Position numbers and translations under genes: made by a program. From Muribaculaceae bacterium (GTDB taxonomy: Bacteria > Bacteroidota > Bacteroidia > Bacteroidales > Muribaculaceae), in NCBI GenBank assembly GCA_017621225.1, contig JAGATN010000037.1, positions 62,001 through 126,000 of the forward strand: a stretch of 64,000 nt of DNA, given 5' to 3'. The notes beneath the pieces were generated by a model. The model did no database searches. It worked only from the letters and a program-made list of their open reading frames with translations, and was not told where the DNA came from. Shown here one piece after another: positions 8,813 to 18,179 of the stretch. Within the stretch, counting starts at the first letter, position 1. Every line of letters begins with the position of its first letter.

Positions 8813-8886
8813 TATTGTCAAAATATGACAATAAAGTTAGTCAGATAATTTGAATACACCAAATTCATTTGTCACTTTTCGACAAA
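8813..8886 (-). promoter_or_regulatory. Two operator-like palindromes before the XRE-methylase unit
   Basis: The proximal site (8813-8833) has perfect 8-bp arms TATTGTCA and TGACAATA around a 5-bp centre and ends 6 bp before the ATG. The distal site (8868-8886) has arms TTTGTC and GACAAA around 7 bp. Both share the half-site TTGTC/GACAA, so one dimeric repressor, most simply the XRE protein encoded next to them, could bind both. No clean TAnnTTTG element lies between them. Confidence 0.6.
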
Positions 8887-8913
8887 CAGCCACAAGCATT
8901 TACCCTATTATGA

Positions 8914-10434
8914 TCATTGCTTTTTTCTTACGGGATCGCACGTCAACCCTACTCCGAGTTTCTTAAAGATCTTATGGTCGACTTCGCCGAGCATTACCGT
9001 TGAATGCACCTGACATCCATTGAATTGCGGAAGCATTTCGAGTGCGCGCCGGCAATTGTCGTCGTGCGGACTCAACACCGACAGGGCCACGAGCACCTCA
9101 TCGGTATGCAACCGTGGATTTTTGCTTCTCAAATAGTTTATCTTGGTGTTTTGTATCGGCTCTATCATATGCTGCGGTATGAGCTTCACGGCATGATCTA
9201 TTCCGGCCAGATGCTTCACGGCGTTGAGTATCAGGGCTGCGCTCGGACCGAGCAAAGCACTCGTTTCGGCCGTTATGATCGATCCGTCGGGCAGTTCCAT
9301 GGCCGAGCAAGGCACTCCGCTGCGCTCGGCGCGCTCCTTCGCAGCGACGGTGGGTTTACGATACGACGTATCGATTTTTGCCTGATTCATCAACAATGCA
9401 ATCTTGTTGACCTCGCTGTCGTTGCCCTCGCCCTGGGCCAAACGATTGAGAGCCGTGTAATAACGACGTATTATTTCATTTTTCGACGCCTCACAGCACA
9501 CCTTGTCGTCATTTATGCAGAATCCCACCATGTTAACGCCCATATCGGTAGGCGACTTATACGGATTTTCGCCATATATGCCTTCGAACAAGGCATTCAG
9601 CACCGGAAATATCTCGATGTCGCGATTGTAGTTGACGGCCGTTTTTCCATAAGCTTCGAGATGAAACGGATCAATCATGTTCACGTCATTCAGATCGGCC
9701 GTTGCAGCTTCATAGGCTATATTTACGGGGTGTTTCAGCGGCAGGCTCCACACCGGAAAGGTTTCGAACTTGGCATATCCGGCTTCTATGCCGCGTTTGT
9801 GCTCGTTGTAGAGCTGACTCAGGCACACCGCCATCTTTCCGCTGCCGGGGCCAGGCGCGGTCACTATCACGAGCGGCCGAGTGGTCACCACATAATCATT
9901 GCGGCCAAATCCGTCGTCCGAATCTATCAGCCCCACGTTTGTGGGATATCCCTCGATGGTATAATGAATGTATGTGGTTATGCCCATTCGCTCCAACTTG
10001 TGACGGAACGCATCGGCACTGCACTGTCCGTTATAGTGTGTGATAACCACCGAACTTACGAGGAAGCCGCGATTGCGGAACTCGGTGCGCAAACGAAGCA
10101 CATCCATGTCGTAGGTTATGCCCAGGTCGTTTCGCACTTTGTTTTTCTCTATGTCGAGGGCGCTTATCACTATCACTATCTCGGCATGGTCGCTGAGATG
10201 CGAAAGCATGCGCAACTTGCTGTCGGGTTGGAATCCGGGCAACACCCTGCTGGCATGATGATCGTCGAATAACTTGCCTCCAAGCTCAAGATATAGCTTG
10301 TTGCCGAACTGAGCTATGCGCTCTTTGATGTGTTCGGACTGAATTTTGAGATATTTCTCGTTGTCAAAACCGTATTTCATATCGGATGCAAAGATAATGC
10401 TTTTCAGTTGTTTTGGCATAACGTGACAACTCAT
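8914..10434 (-). CDS. DUF1846 family protein
   Basis: 506 residues. The sequence matches the DUF1846 family throughout (KYGFDNEKYLKIQSEHIKERI near the start, VVTTRPLVIVTAPGPGSGKMAVCLSQLYNE in the middle, GVNMVGFCINDD later). The APGPGSGK stretch resembles a P-loop. The family is widespread in Firmicutes and Bacteroidetes and has no settled function. The reading frame begins MSCHVMPKQ; the second Met (10419) is the more usual family start. It is a monocistronic-looking minus-strand gene with the R-M island downstream. Confidence 0.85.
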   Translation of the reverse strand: MSCHVMPKQLKSIIFASDMKYGFDNEKYLKIQSEHIKERIAQFGNKLYLELGGKLFDDHHASRVLPGFQPDSKLRMLSHLSDHAEIVIVISALDIEKNKVRNDLGITYDMDVLRLRTEFRNRGFLVSSVVITHYNGQCSADAFRHKLERMGITTYIHYTIEGYPTNVGLIDSDDGFGRNDYVVTTRPLVIVTAPGPGSGKMAVCLSQLYNEHKRGIEAGYAKFETFPVWSLPLKHPVNIAYEAATADLNDVNMIDPFHLEAYGKTAVNYNRDIEIFPVLNALFEGIYGENPYKSPTDMGVNMVGFCINDDKVCCEASKNEIIRRYYTALNRLAQGEGNDSEVNKIALLMNQAKIDTSYRKPTVAAKERAERSGVPCSAMELPDGSIITAETSALLGPSAALILNAVKHLAGIDHAVKLIPQHMIEPIQNTKINYLRSKNPRLHTDEVLVALSVLSPHDDNCRRALEMLPQFNGCQVHSTVMLGEVDHKIFKKLGVGLTCDPVRKKQ

Positions 10435-10545
10435 TTTTCTGACATTGCTTTCGGTTTATCAAAGCAAAAGCTCCTGCCACGAGGGAGCAGAAGCTTTGCT
10501 TAACTATTTTATGCAAAATGCGTTGGCTGCCCACAGGCACCATCG

Positions 10546-13035
10546 TCATCGTTGCGGTATGTCGACTTCGGTCTGTCGGCCATCGATGAGATAGTCGGTG
10601 AAATAGTCGACCAGACGCCAATAGAAATATTCGTCCATATATCCGAACGAGTGGCGCTGAGTAGGGATAAGCAGGAAGTCGAAACGCTTGTTGGCATTGA
10701 TGAGCGCGTTGGCCACGCGAATCGAGTTGCCCGGATGCACGTTATTGTCTATGTCGCCATGCACAAGCATAAGATGGCCCTTCAGGTTACGCGCTATTTC
10801 GGGATTGGTGCGTATCTGATACATGAACGTAGTGTCGCCCTTCTCGTTAACCACCTCTTTCACGCCATGGTGTGTTTCGCTCCACCAACGGTTGTAGATG
10901 CGGTTGTCATGGTTTCCGGCAGCCGACACGGCCACTTTGAAGAAATCGGGATACTGAAGCATGGCTGCCGTCGACATGAATCCGCCGCCCGAGTGTCCGT
11001 GGATGCCCACGCGGTTTATGTCGATATACTTATGACGAGCGGCCAACTGTTCGATAGCAGCTTTTTGGTCGGCCAATCCGTAGTCGCGCAGATTGCCGTA
11101 TCCGTAATTATGATACCACTTCGAGCGGTTGGGATGGCCACCACGGTTGCCCACGGTTATTACTATGAATCCGGCCTGTGCCAGGCGGTCGGTGCGCACG
11201 CTCATGCGAGTAAACGGATAGTTTGTGGCTTCGGTTTGAGGACCGGGGTACACGTAATCGATGATAGGATAGGACTTTTCGGGGTCAAAGTCGAACGGCT
11301 TGTACATCACGCCATACAGGTCGGTAACGCCGTCGGCAGCTTTCACCACGAACGTTTCGGGGAACTTGTATCCATTGGCTATGAGGTTTGAAAAATCTGA
11401 TTTTTCAAGCGTCATCACTTTATTACCCAAGTTATCATAGAGAGCGGTTTCGGGAATGGTGTCAACTCGCGAGAAATTGTTTACGAAATAGTGCGCGTTG
11501 TCATCAATCGACGGCGAGTGGAAGAAATCGCCCTTGTTGAGCAGCTTCACGTTGCCACCGTCGAGGCTTACTGAATATAAATGCTGATAGTAGGGATTTT
11601 CGCCTTCTTCACGTCCCATGCCGGTGAAATAAACCTTGCGGTTGGGCTCGTCGACCTTGAGAATCTGGTGTACGTGCCACGGGCCTTCGGTGAGTCGGCG
11701 CTTCATATTGCCCTGATCGTCATAGAGATACAGATGTGCCCATCCGTCACGTTCGCTCCACTGCACAAGCTCCTTGCCATTGTTGACCGATGCCAACGGA
11801 CGAACTTCCTGATAGGTGTTCATACGTTCTTCGATTATCGGCACGAGCGTGTCCTGACCCATGGTGTACGAGCAGATATCTATGCGATGAAGGTCGCGGC
11901 TCGAGCGCGTTACGAAGAAACGCTTGTCGTCGCCAAGCCATATGTTGGGCTGATCGTACATATGACGCTGCTTCTGCAAGCGCGGTCTGTAAGCTATCGA
12001 AAGGGTCTGATCCTTGAATCGCGAAGCATTAACCTCTTTTCGCGAGTTGTCGGTCATATCAAACACATAGAGATGCTCGATAGGCGAGTTCATTTCGCCC
12101 GGCATGTGATATTTGTAGGTTTCCAACGTGGGACGCGGCTCGGCCACTGAATTTATGACCCACAATTCCTTGACTTTTCGGTCGTCGGAAACCACGGTGG
12201 CGAAGTAACGGGAGTCGGGCGACCATACGCCATACACACCCTTGCGCTTGCCATTGCAAATGGTATCGGTGTTGAGATAACTGTAACCCTGTCCGTATCC
12301 AAAATCCTTTACGCCGTCGGTAGTAATCTGAATGTCGACTACCGTGGTGTCATTTTCGTCTTTTTTAAGCTTCTCGTAATCTTCACGCGACATTTTGTAA
12401 AGATTCAGATCCTTGGCATACACTACCGTCTGGCCGTCGGGCGACACCGATGCCCAGTAAAGTTGCTTGGTTTCTTCCTCCTTATCCTTCAGGTGCGTCA
12501 GCTTGCCGGTATTGAAGTCATATGAAAAATAGAATACTTCCTTGCCTTTAGGTTTTTTGGGCGATTTTTTCTTCTTACCCTCTTTTTGGGCTACCGAATC
12601 GGTCGGTTCTTCCTTCTTTGGCTTTACATCCTGGCTCGATACCACTTCGAACGTAAAGGTATGTCCGTCGTCGGCTACGTCGAGGTTTCGTATAGGCAAC
12701 GATGCGGCGATGAAGGGGTCTTTTACTATTTCGGTAAGCTCGGCCGCCATCTTGTCATGGTCGAACAGGGGCACTTTCTTGCGAGTTGCCGGATCTACGA
12801 CATACCATTTAGTGCCTTCGCCTGTTTTATACGCATACCAGAATTTGTCGCCCGACTTGAACCAATGCGGATCGACAGTAGTTGAAAACAACATGTTGCC
12901 AAGCTTGCTGCCGGCAAAGCGTTGAGCCAATTCATAGCGATTGTCGGTTGAACCCGGAGCATGACTGCCTTGGGCGTACACCGAAACCGACGTTGCCATA
13001 GCCAACACTGCCAAAAGGAGTTTGGATTTTTTCAT
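10546..13035 (-). CDS. Dipeptidyl peptidase IV-like serine peptidase (S9B)
   Basis: 829 residues with an N-terminal signal peptide, so periplasmic or outer-membrane associated. Residues about 60-560 form the beta-propeller. The C-terminal alpha/beta-hydrolase domain has the nucleophile in GHSGGG (Ser682), the acid in HGDIDNNVH (Asp763) and His795 in QRHSFG, the canonical S9 triad. It should release X-Pro or X-Ala dipeptides. A Lys/Glu-rich insertion (about residues 140-165) sits in the propeller and looks like a flexible loop. It has its own promoter at 13092-13123. A long hairpin at about 10455-10505 separates it from the DUF1846 gene. Confidence 0.92.
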   Translation of the reverse strand: MKKSKLLLAVLAMATSVSVYAQGSHAPGSTDNRYELAQRFAGSKLGNMLFSTTVDPHWFKSGDKFWYAYKTGEGTKWYVVDPATRKKVPLFDHDKMAAELTEIVKDPFIAASLPIRNLDVADDGHTFTFEVVSSQDVKPKKEEPTDSVAQKEGKKKKSPKKPKGKEVFYFSYDFNTGKLTHLKDKEEETKQLYWASVSPDGQTVVYAKDLNLYKMSREDYEKLKKDENDTTVVDIQITTDGVKDFGYGQGYSYLNTDTICNGKRKGVYGVWSPDSRYFATVVSDDRKVKELWVINSVAEPRPTLETYKYHMPGEMNSPIEHLYVFDMTDNSRKEVNASRFKDQTLSIAYRPRLQKQRHMYDQPNIWLGDDKRFFVTRSSRDLHRIDICSYTMGQDTLVPIIEERMNTYQEVRPLASVNNGKELVQWSERDGWAHLYLYDDQGNMKRRLTEGPWHVHQILKVDEPNRKVYFTGMGREEGENPYYQHLYSVSLDGGNVKLLNKGDFFHSPSIDDNAHYFVNNFSRVDTIPETALYDNLGNKVMTLEKSDFSNLIANGYKFPETFVVKAADGVTDLYGVMYKPFDFDPEKSYPIIDYVYPGPQTEATNYPFTRMSVRTDRLAQAGFIVITVGNRGGHPNRSKWYHNYGYGNLRDYGLADQKAAIEQLAARHKYIDINRVGIHGHSGGGFMSTAAMLQYPDFFKVAVSAAGNHDNRIYNRWWSETHHGVKEVVNEKGDTTFMYQIRTNPEIARNLKGHLMLVHGDIDNNVHPGNSIRVANALINANKRFDFLLIPTQRHSFGYMDEYFYWRLVDYFTDYLIDGRQTEVDIPQR

Positions 13036-13091
13036 TTTATTGAGATATAAGTAATTAATAGATTTTCAGGTAAAGAATTGCAAATTTTATG

Positions 13092-13123
13092 CAAATATAC
13101 GACTTTATATCAAAAAAACTCAA
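13092..13123 (-). promoter_or_regulatory. Promoter of the dipeptidyl peptidase gene
   Basis: On the minus strand: TTG (plus 13121-13123), a 21-nt spacer, then TATATTTG (plus 13092-13099), close to the Bacteroidetes consensus. The predicted start gives a leader of about 50 nt. Confidence 0.65.
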
Positions 13124-13271
13124 GTATCTCAGGAAAACGCATCATTTTAACGACATTTCATTAGCTATTACGCCGTTTATTGCGTAAGTTTGCACTCGGA
13201 TTTTCATCACTTATCTATCATTAACTTTTATCATTAACTTAAATCAAGACATCCTAAAAACTTAATTTCAA

Positions 13272-14567
13272 ATGAGACGATTATTATTCATTACGGCATG
13301 CTTCATAGCAGTATGTATGGGTGCTTGTTCGTCGGGCAGCAAGTCGCAACAACCCGACAAGACCGACTTCGTAACCGTACGCGACGGAGAGTTTTACATC
13401 GGTGATTCGATATACCGTTTCGTCGGCACGAACTTCTGGTACGGAGCATTGCTGGCTTCGGAGGAATACGGCGACCGCCAACGTCTGTCGAAGGAGCTCG
13501 ACAAGCTTCAGGAAACGGGCATTAACAATCTGCGCATACTCGTGGGCGGCGACGGCAAACCGGCCCCCTCGCACATAGAGCCGATATTGCAGTCGGAGCC
13601 GGGAGTGTATAACGACACACTGCTTGCAGGGCTCGACTATCTGCTCAACGAACTCGAACAACGCGGAATGAAAGCGGTGCTTTATCTCAACAATGCATGG
13701 GAATGGAGCGGCGGTTACGGAGCTTATCTCGAATGGACCGGACACGGCAAAGCCCCGATACCGGGCGTAGACGGCTATCAGGCATACGTAAACTACGTGA
13801 AGCAATTCGTGCTTTCCGACTCGGCAAAGGCATTGGCACTCAACCACGTGCGCAACATAGTAGGCCGCACCAACTCGATAACCGGCAAGCCATACACCGA
13901 GTCGCCCGCCATAATGGCATGGCAAGTGGCAAACGAGCCGCGCGCATTCAGCGCCGAAGGCAAGAAAGCGTTGGCCGACTGGATCCGCACTACGGCGCGC
14001 ACCATAAAGGAGATAGACACCAATCACCTCGTGTCGACAGGCAGCGAGGGCAAATATGGCTGCGAATCGGATCTCGACCTGTGGACCGAAATACATTCAT
14101 ATCCTGAAATCGACTATGCCAACATCCACATATGGCCATACAACTGGAACTGGATTACGCCCCAAACGGTGGTAGAGGATGGCGACAACGCATGCGCGAT
14201 GACCCTCGCATACATCAACGAGCATTTCGAGCGCATAAGCCCGCAAGGCAAACCGCTGGTGCTTGAGGAGTTCGGCTATCCGCGCGACTCAATGGCCATT
14301 GCTCCAGGATCGCCCACGAAGGGAAGGGATCGCTATTATGAATATGTATTTTCAATAATACGCGACTCCGGAAAGATAAACGGCTCAAACTTCTGGGGCT
14401 GGGGAGGCTACGCCAACCCGCAGCATCGCACATGGCAAAAAGGCGACGACTATTCGGGCGACCCGGCTCAGGAAGACCAAGGACTGAATTCGGTTTTTGC
14501 CACCGACTCCGGCACCATCGAGATAATAAAGAACTTCAGTCGCGACCTCAAATCGATAAATCGATAA
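13272..14567 (+). CDS. GH5 (subfamily 7-like) endo-beta-mannanase, lipoprotein
   Basis: 431 residues with a signal peptide and lipobox (MGAC, Cys19), so anchored to a membrane and probably cell-surface exposed. The TIM-barrel carries the GH5 acid/base in WQVANEP (Glu222) and the nucleophile in LEEFG (Glu333). Other mannanase-like stretches are GTNFWYGA and HIWPYNW. The expected reaction is endo-cleavage of beta-1,4-mannan. A TAAGTTTG -7 element lies at 13185-13192. No SusC/SusD pair is directly linked, so this is not an obvious utilisation locus. Confidence 0.9.
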   Translation: MRRLLFITACFIAVCMGACSSGSKSQQPDKTDFVTVRDGEFYIGDSIYRFVGTNFWYGALLASEEYGDRQRLSKELDKLQETGINNLRILVGGDGKPAPSHIEPILQSEPGVYNDTLLAGLDYLLNELEQRGMKAVLYLNNAWEWSGGYGAYLEWTGHGKAPIPGVDGYQAYVNYVKQFVLSDSAKALALNHVRNIVGRTNSITGKPYTESPAIMAWQVANEPRAFSAEGKKALADWIRTTARTIKEIDTNHLVSTGSEGKYGCESDLDLWTEIHSYPEIDYANIHIWPYNWNWITPQTVVEDGDNACAMTLAYINEHFERISPQGKPLVLEEFGYPRDSMAIAPGSPTKGRDRYYEYVFSIIRDSGKINGSNFWGWGGYANPQHRTWQKGDDYSGDPAQEDQGLNSVFATDSGTIEIIKNFSRDLKSINR

Positions 14568-14645
14568 AACGTCATTGAACCAAGCAAACAGTACGATTGT
14601 TTCATAGGCATCAGTTATGAATATAATATTTAAGCAGATAAGTCA

Positions 14646-15152
14646 ATGAAACAGAAATTATTCTTTATTATGATCAGCTTGCTTGGCATGACCGCATGGC
14701 AAAGCTGTAGCGATGACGACGATGACAAGAAGCCCGTTCCGCCGGTAGAACAATCGTATATCGACGCATTGAAAAATCTCTACCCCAATGCCACAAAAGT
14801 GGAGTGGGAGCGCAAGGGAATGTACACAGTGGCCGAATTCGACCAGCCTTCGGGCATCGACACGGAAGTATGGTTTAACGCATCGGCCAAGTGGGCAATG
14901 ACAGTCAGCGACTACGACAATAATCTGAGCCTCATTCCCGCCGAGGTAAGCAATGCTTTCAAAGCCGGCGAATATTCGTCGTGGGTCATCGACGAGATAA
15001 AATATTACGAACGCGAGATAGGCGATTTTTACCTGATCGACGTCGAGAAGAAAGGCAGCCAGGACATGGATCTTTACTATTCGCCCGACGGAACCTTGAT
15101 AAAAGCCATTCCCGAAAATGACGTAGCAATATTGCCCGACATGGGTATATGA
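14646..15152 (+). CDS. PepSY-like lipoprotein
   Basis: 168 residues. The signal peptide ends in a lipobox (WQSCSDDDDD, Cys21) followed by Asp repeats, a pattern linked to surface export of Bacteroidetes lipoproteins. The mature part has two alpha-beta units (YPNATKVEWERKGMYTVAEFD...EVWFNASAKWAMT) of the putative PepSY-like family, usually present in several periplasmic copies in Bacteroidales. The ligand is unknown. A strong hairpin terminator follows. Confidence 0.8.
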   Translation: MKQKLFFIMISLLGMTAWQSCSDDDDDKKPVPPVEQSYIDALKNLYPNATKVEWERKGMYTVAEFDQPSGIDTEVWFNASAKWAMTVSDYDNNLSLIPAEVSNAFKAGEYSSWVIDEIKYYEREIGDFYLIDVEKKGSQDMDLYYSPDGTLIKAIPENDVAILPDMGI

Positions 15153-15177
15153 CATAATCCATGCCGACACAAATCGA

Positions 15178-15216
15178 GTAGGAGGTAAACACTAATCACA
15201 GGTGTTTATCTCCTAC
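15178..15216 (+). terminator. Hairpin terminator
   Basis: Arms 15178-15192 (GTAGGAGGTAAACAC) and 15202-15216 (GTGTTTATCTCCTAC) pair over 15 bp with one G-T pair, then TTTC. It closes the GH5/PepSY-like unit. The rest of the gap to 15403 is AT-rich leader for the receptor gene. Confidence 0.7.
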
Positions 15217-15403
15217 TTTCGTATCTACATACCTATCATGCCACCGCACATATCATTCTTACTAAAGTGTGGCAGTTTCTCGCCAAATATTCTAAATTTT
15301 AATAACACGATTTATTTAATAAAAACTAAACAATAATGAAAAAGCCATGAAATATATGTTGATGAATTTTGCACCGTGAATCAGAAACGAAACAACAATC
15401 ACA

Positions 15404-18154
15404 ATGAAAAAAGTAATGTCAACTTTTTTGGTCGCGCTTGCTTCAAGTCTGACCATATTAGCGACTGACAGTCCGAAATACGGACAACTTAAAGGTCGTA
15501 TCCTTGACAATGAGAAGAACCCTTTGCCGGGTGCGGTGGTTATCATCGACAGTAACAAACTGTCAACCGTTACGGATCTCGATGGCTACTTCTCGTTTGC
15601 CAATCTGCCATCTGGGAATCACAATCTGAAAGTGACCTATATCGGGTTTCTTCCGGTGAGCAAAACGATAGTGGTAACTGACGCATCGACCGTTGACGAC
15701 ATTGTAATGTCGGATACGTCACGAGAGTTGAATGAAGTGGTGGTAACCGGCGTTTTCTCCGGGCAGCGGAAAGCGATAAATACACAAAAGAACAACATCA
15801 ACATAACGAATGTAGTGTCCGCCGATCAGATAGGCAAATTCCCTGACTCGAATATCGGCGACGCACTCAAACGCATAAGCGGCATCAACGTGCAGTATGA
15901 TCAGGGAGAGGCCCGTTTCGGTCAGGTGCGCGGGACTCCGGCGGAGTTCAGTTCGGTGACTATCAACGGTTCAAGACTGCCGTCGGCTGAGGGAGACATT
16001 CGCAATGTTCAGCTTGACCTAATTCCATCCGATATGATTCAGACAATCGAGGTCAGCAAGACTCTTATGCCGGACCAGGACGGCGATGCCATCGGCGGCT
16101 CAATCAACCTCGTCACTAAAAACTCACCGCATAGATTTACAATCGGAGCTGTCGCAGGAACAGGTTTCAACTGGATAAGTCGCAAGACGCAGATGAACTT
16201 CGGCATCACACTTGGAAACAGGTTCTTCAATGACCGCTTCGGAGTGATGCTTGCAGTGTCTTATAACAATGCCCCCGCCGGGTCATATAATACGGAATTT
16301 ATATGGGAGAAGGATGACAAAGGCAACATCTATTTAAGCGACTATCAAATAAGGCAGTATTATGTCACCCGCGTGCGTCAGAGTTATTCGTTGTCACTCG
16401 ACTGGAAATTCAATGACTTTAACAAGATTTGGTTCAAAGGCATTTTCAACAATCGCAACGACTGGGAAAATCGCTACCGCACGACGCTTAAGGACATAAC
16501 TCCGGAAGGCAAGGCCGATGTCAGAATCCAGACCAAAGGTGGCACGCCCGACAACCGCAACGCTCGTCTGGAACGACAGCGCACTATGGATTTCACTCTC
16601 GGCGGCGAGAACCGTATCGACATTTTCGGTATGGACTGGAAATTGGGATATGCGAGAGCTTCCGAGGAAAGACCCAACGAGCGCTATATCGATTATAGAC
16701 TGAAAAAACAGAAGTTCAGTTTCGACTTCTCAAATACGCGCGAGCCCCTCGCCACTCCCGAAAAAGGCTCAACAATGACCCTCAACGATGATTTTTCGCT
16801 CAAGGAGCTGACACAGCAGCAGGAAGATATTGCTGAGATAGATTTCAAGGCTGCCATCGATTTCAAGACAAAACTCAACGACAGTGCAAAGCTCAAGTTC
16901 GGCATCAAGTTCGTCAACAAGACCAAGAACAAGGAAATTGATTTCTACGAATACACGCCCCTTGACGAGAAAGGGTTCGACAAGGATGCTTTCACCCATA
17001 CGGTCGATATGACCACAGACCGCTTTATGCCTTCGTCGAAATATCAGACCGGAACATTCATCGACAAGCATTTTCTCGGTTCGCTGAACCTTGACGACAA
17101 AGACCGGTTTGACAGTGAACAAGTGGCCGAAGAACTCGCAGGTAATTATCATGCGAGAGAGAATGTCACTTCGGGCTACGTACGCATCGACTCCAGGCTC
17201 GCTGACAATCTTCAGCTCATGGGAGGGCTGCGTGTCGAGAACACCGACTTGCGATACACCGGCAGAATCTATGACGACGAGACAGGAAAGGTGTCGAAAA
17301 CCGCACCGGCAAACTCCGGCTACATAAATTTCCTCCCCTCGCTTCTTCTGAAATGGGAAATCGACAAGGATTTTCTGTTCCGTTCCGGCTACAACCAGTC
17401 GATATCCCGTCCGAAATATTCGGCACTCGTTCCGGGTATGAACATAAAGCGAGGCGACAATGAGATAAAGATCGGCAATCCGGGACTGAAAGCCACCACA
17501 TCCCACAACCTTGATGTCAACGCCGAGTATTACTGGAAGTCGATAGGTCTTGTGTCGGTCGGTCTGTTCTACAAACGCATCGAAGGCTTCATAGTCGACG
17601 AAGTCGCATACAACAAGGAATATGAAGGAAATGTCTGGACGAAGTTCACTCAGCCAAAAAATGGCGGCAATGCGAGTATACTCGGTGTCGAGGCGGCGTG
17701 GCAGCGAGATTTCAGCTTCATCACACCGGCCATAAAATGCCTCGGACTTTATGCGACTTACACCTATACCCACTCCCGCATAACCGACTTCAATTTCGAG
17801 GGGCGCGAAAACGAGAAGGGACTCAGCCTGCCCGGTTCGCCTAAGCACACGGCCAACCTCTCGCTATATTTCGACAAGTGCGGACTGTCGGCCCGCCTGT
17901 CGTTCAACCATACCTCGTCATTCATCGACGAAATGGGTGCAAGCAGTTTCTACGACCGCTACTATGATGCCGTGAAATATATGGACTTCAATGTCAGCTA
18001 TACATTCGGACGAAAGGCCAAACTCACCTTCTTTGCTGATGTCACCAATCTTCTTAATCAACCACTCCGCTACTATCAAGGAAGCAAGAATCATACAATG
18101 CAGCAAGAATATTATGGCGTGAAACTAAACGGCGGCGTCAAAGTAACATTCTAA
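15404..18154 (+). CDS. TonB-dependent outer-membrane receptor
   Basis: 916 residues. After a signal peptide comes a carboxypeptidase-regulatory-like domain (GQLKGRILDNEKNPLPGAVV, about 27-110), a TonB-box-like segment (LNEVVVTG), the plug (DQIGKFPDSNIGDALKRISG...GGSINLVTK, about 120-240) and a 22-strand barrel ending in GGVKVTF. It imports a substrate across the outer membrane using TonB energy. There is no SusD partner. The only linked gene is a phosphoesterase 25 bp downstream, suggesting a phosphorylated or phosphate-related ligand, which is inference. Confidence 0.92.
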   Translation: MKKVMSTFLVALASSLTILATDSPKYGQLKGRILDNEKNPLPGAVVIIDSNKLSTVTDLDGYFSFANLPSGNHNLKVTYIGFLPVSKTIVVTDASTVDDIVMSDTSRELNEVVVTGVFSGQRKAINTQKNNINITNVVSADQIGKFPDSNIGDALKRISGINVQYDQGEARFGQVRGTPAEFSSVTINGSRLPSAEGDIRNVQLDLIPSDMIQTIEVSKTLMPDQDGDAIGGSINLVTKNSPHRFTIGAVAGTGFNWISRKTQMNFGITLGNRFFNDRFGVMLAVSYNNAPAGSYNTEFIWEKDDKGNIYLSDYQIRQYYVTRVRQSYSLSLDWKFNDFNKIWFKGIFNNRNDWENRYRTTLKDITPEGKADVRIQTKGGTPDNRNARLERQRTMDFTLGGENRIDIFGMDWKLGYARASEERPNERYIDYRLKKQKFSFDFSNTREPLATPEKGSTMTLNDDFSLKELTQQQEDIAEIDFKAAIDFKTKLNDSAKLKFGIKFVNKTKNKEIDFYEYTPLDEKGFDKDAFTHTVDMTTDRFMPSSKYQTGTFIDKHFLGSLNLDDKDRFDSEQVAEELAGNYHARENVTSGYVRIDSRLADNLQLMGGLRVENTDLRYTGRIYDDETGKVSKTAPANSGYINFLPSLLLKWEIDKDFLFRSGYNQSISRPKYSALVPGMNIKRGDNEIKIGNPGLKATTSHNLDVNAEYYWKSIGLVSVGLFYKRIEGFIVDEVAYNKEYEGNVWTKFTQPKNGGNASILGVEAAWQRDFSFITPAIKCLGLYATYTYTHSRITDFNFEGRENEKGLSLPGSPKHTANLSLYFDKCGLSARLSFNHTSSFIDEMGASSFYDRYYDAVKYMDFNVSYTFGRKAKLTFFADVTNLLNQPLRYYQGSKNHTMQQEYYGVKLNGGVKVTF

Positions 18155-18179
18155 ACAACAACATTATAATACAACGATA

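Noticed and set aside
5305-8943. Similar short stretches TTTTTTCCTTACGG (5305-5318) and TTTTTTCTTACGG (8931-8943) on both sides of the R-M island, as possible target duplication
   Set aside because: They differ by an indel; one is the spacer of the SRP promoter and the other is coding end of the DUF1846 gene, so chance is likely.
9004-10272. 422-codon plus-strand frame opposite the DUF1846 gene
   Set aside because: Shadow of a conserved gene; His/Arg-rich translation without motifs.
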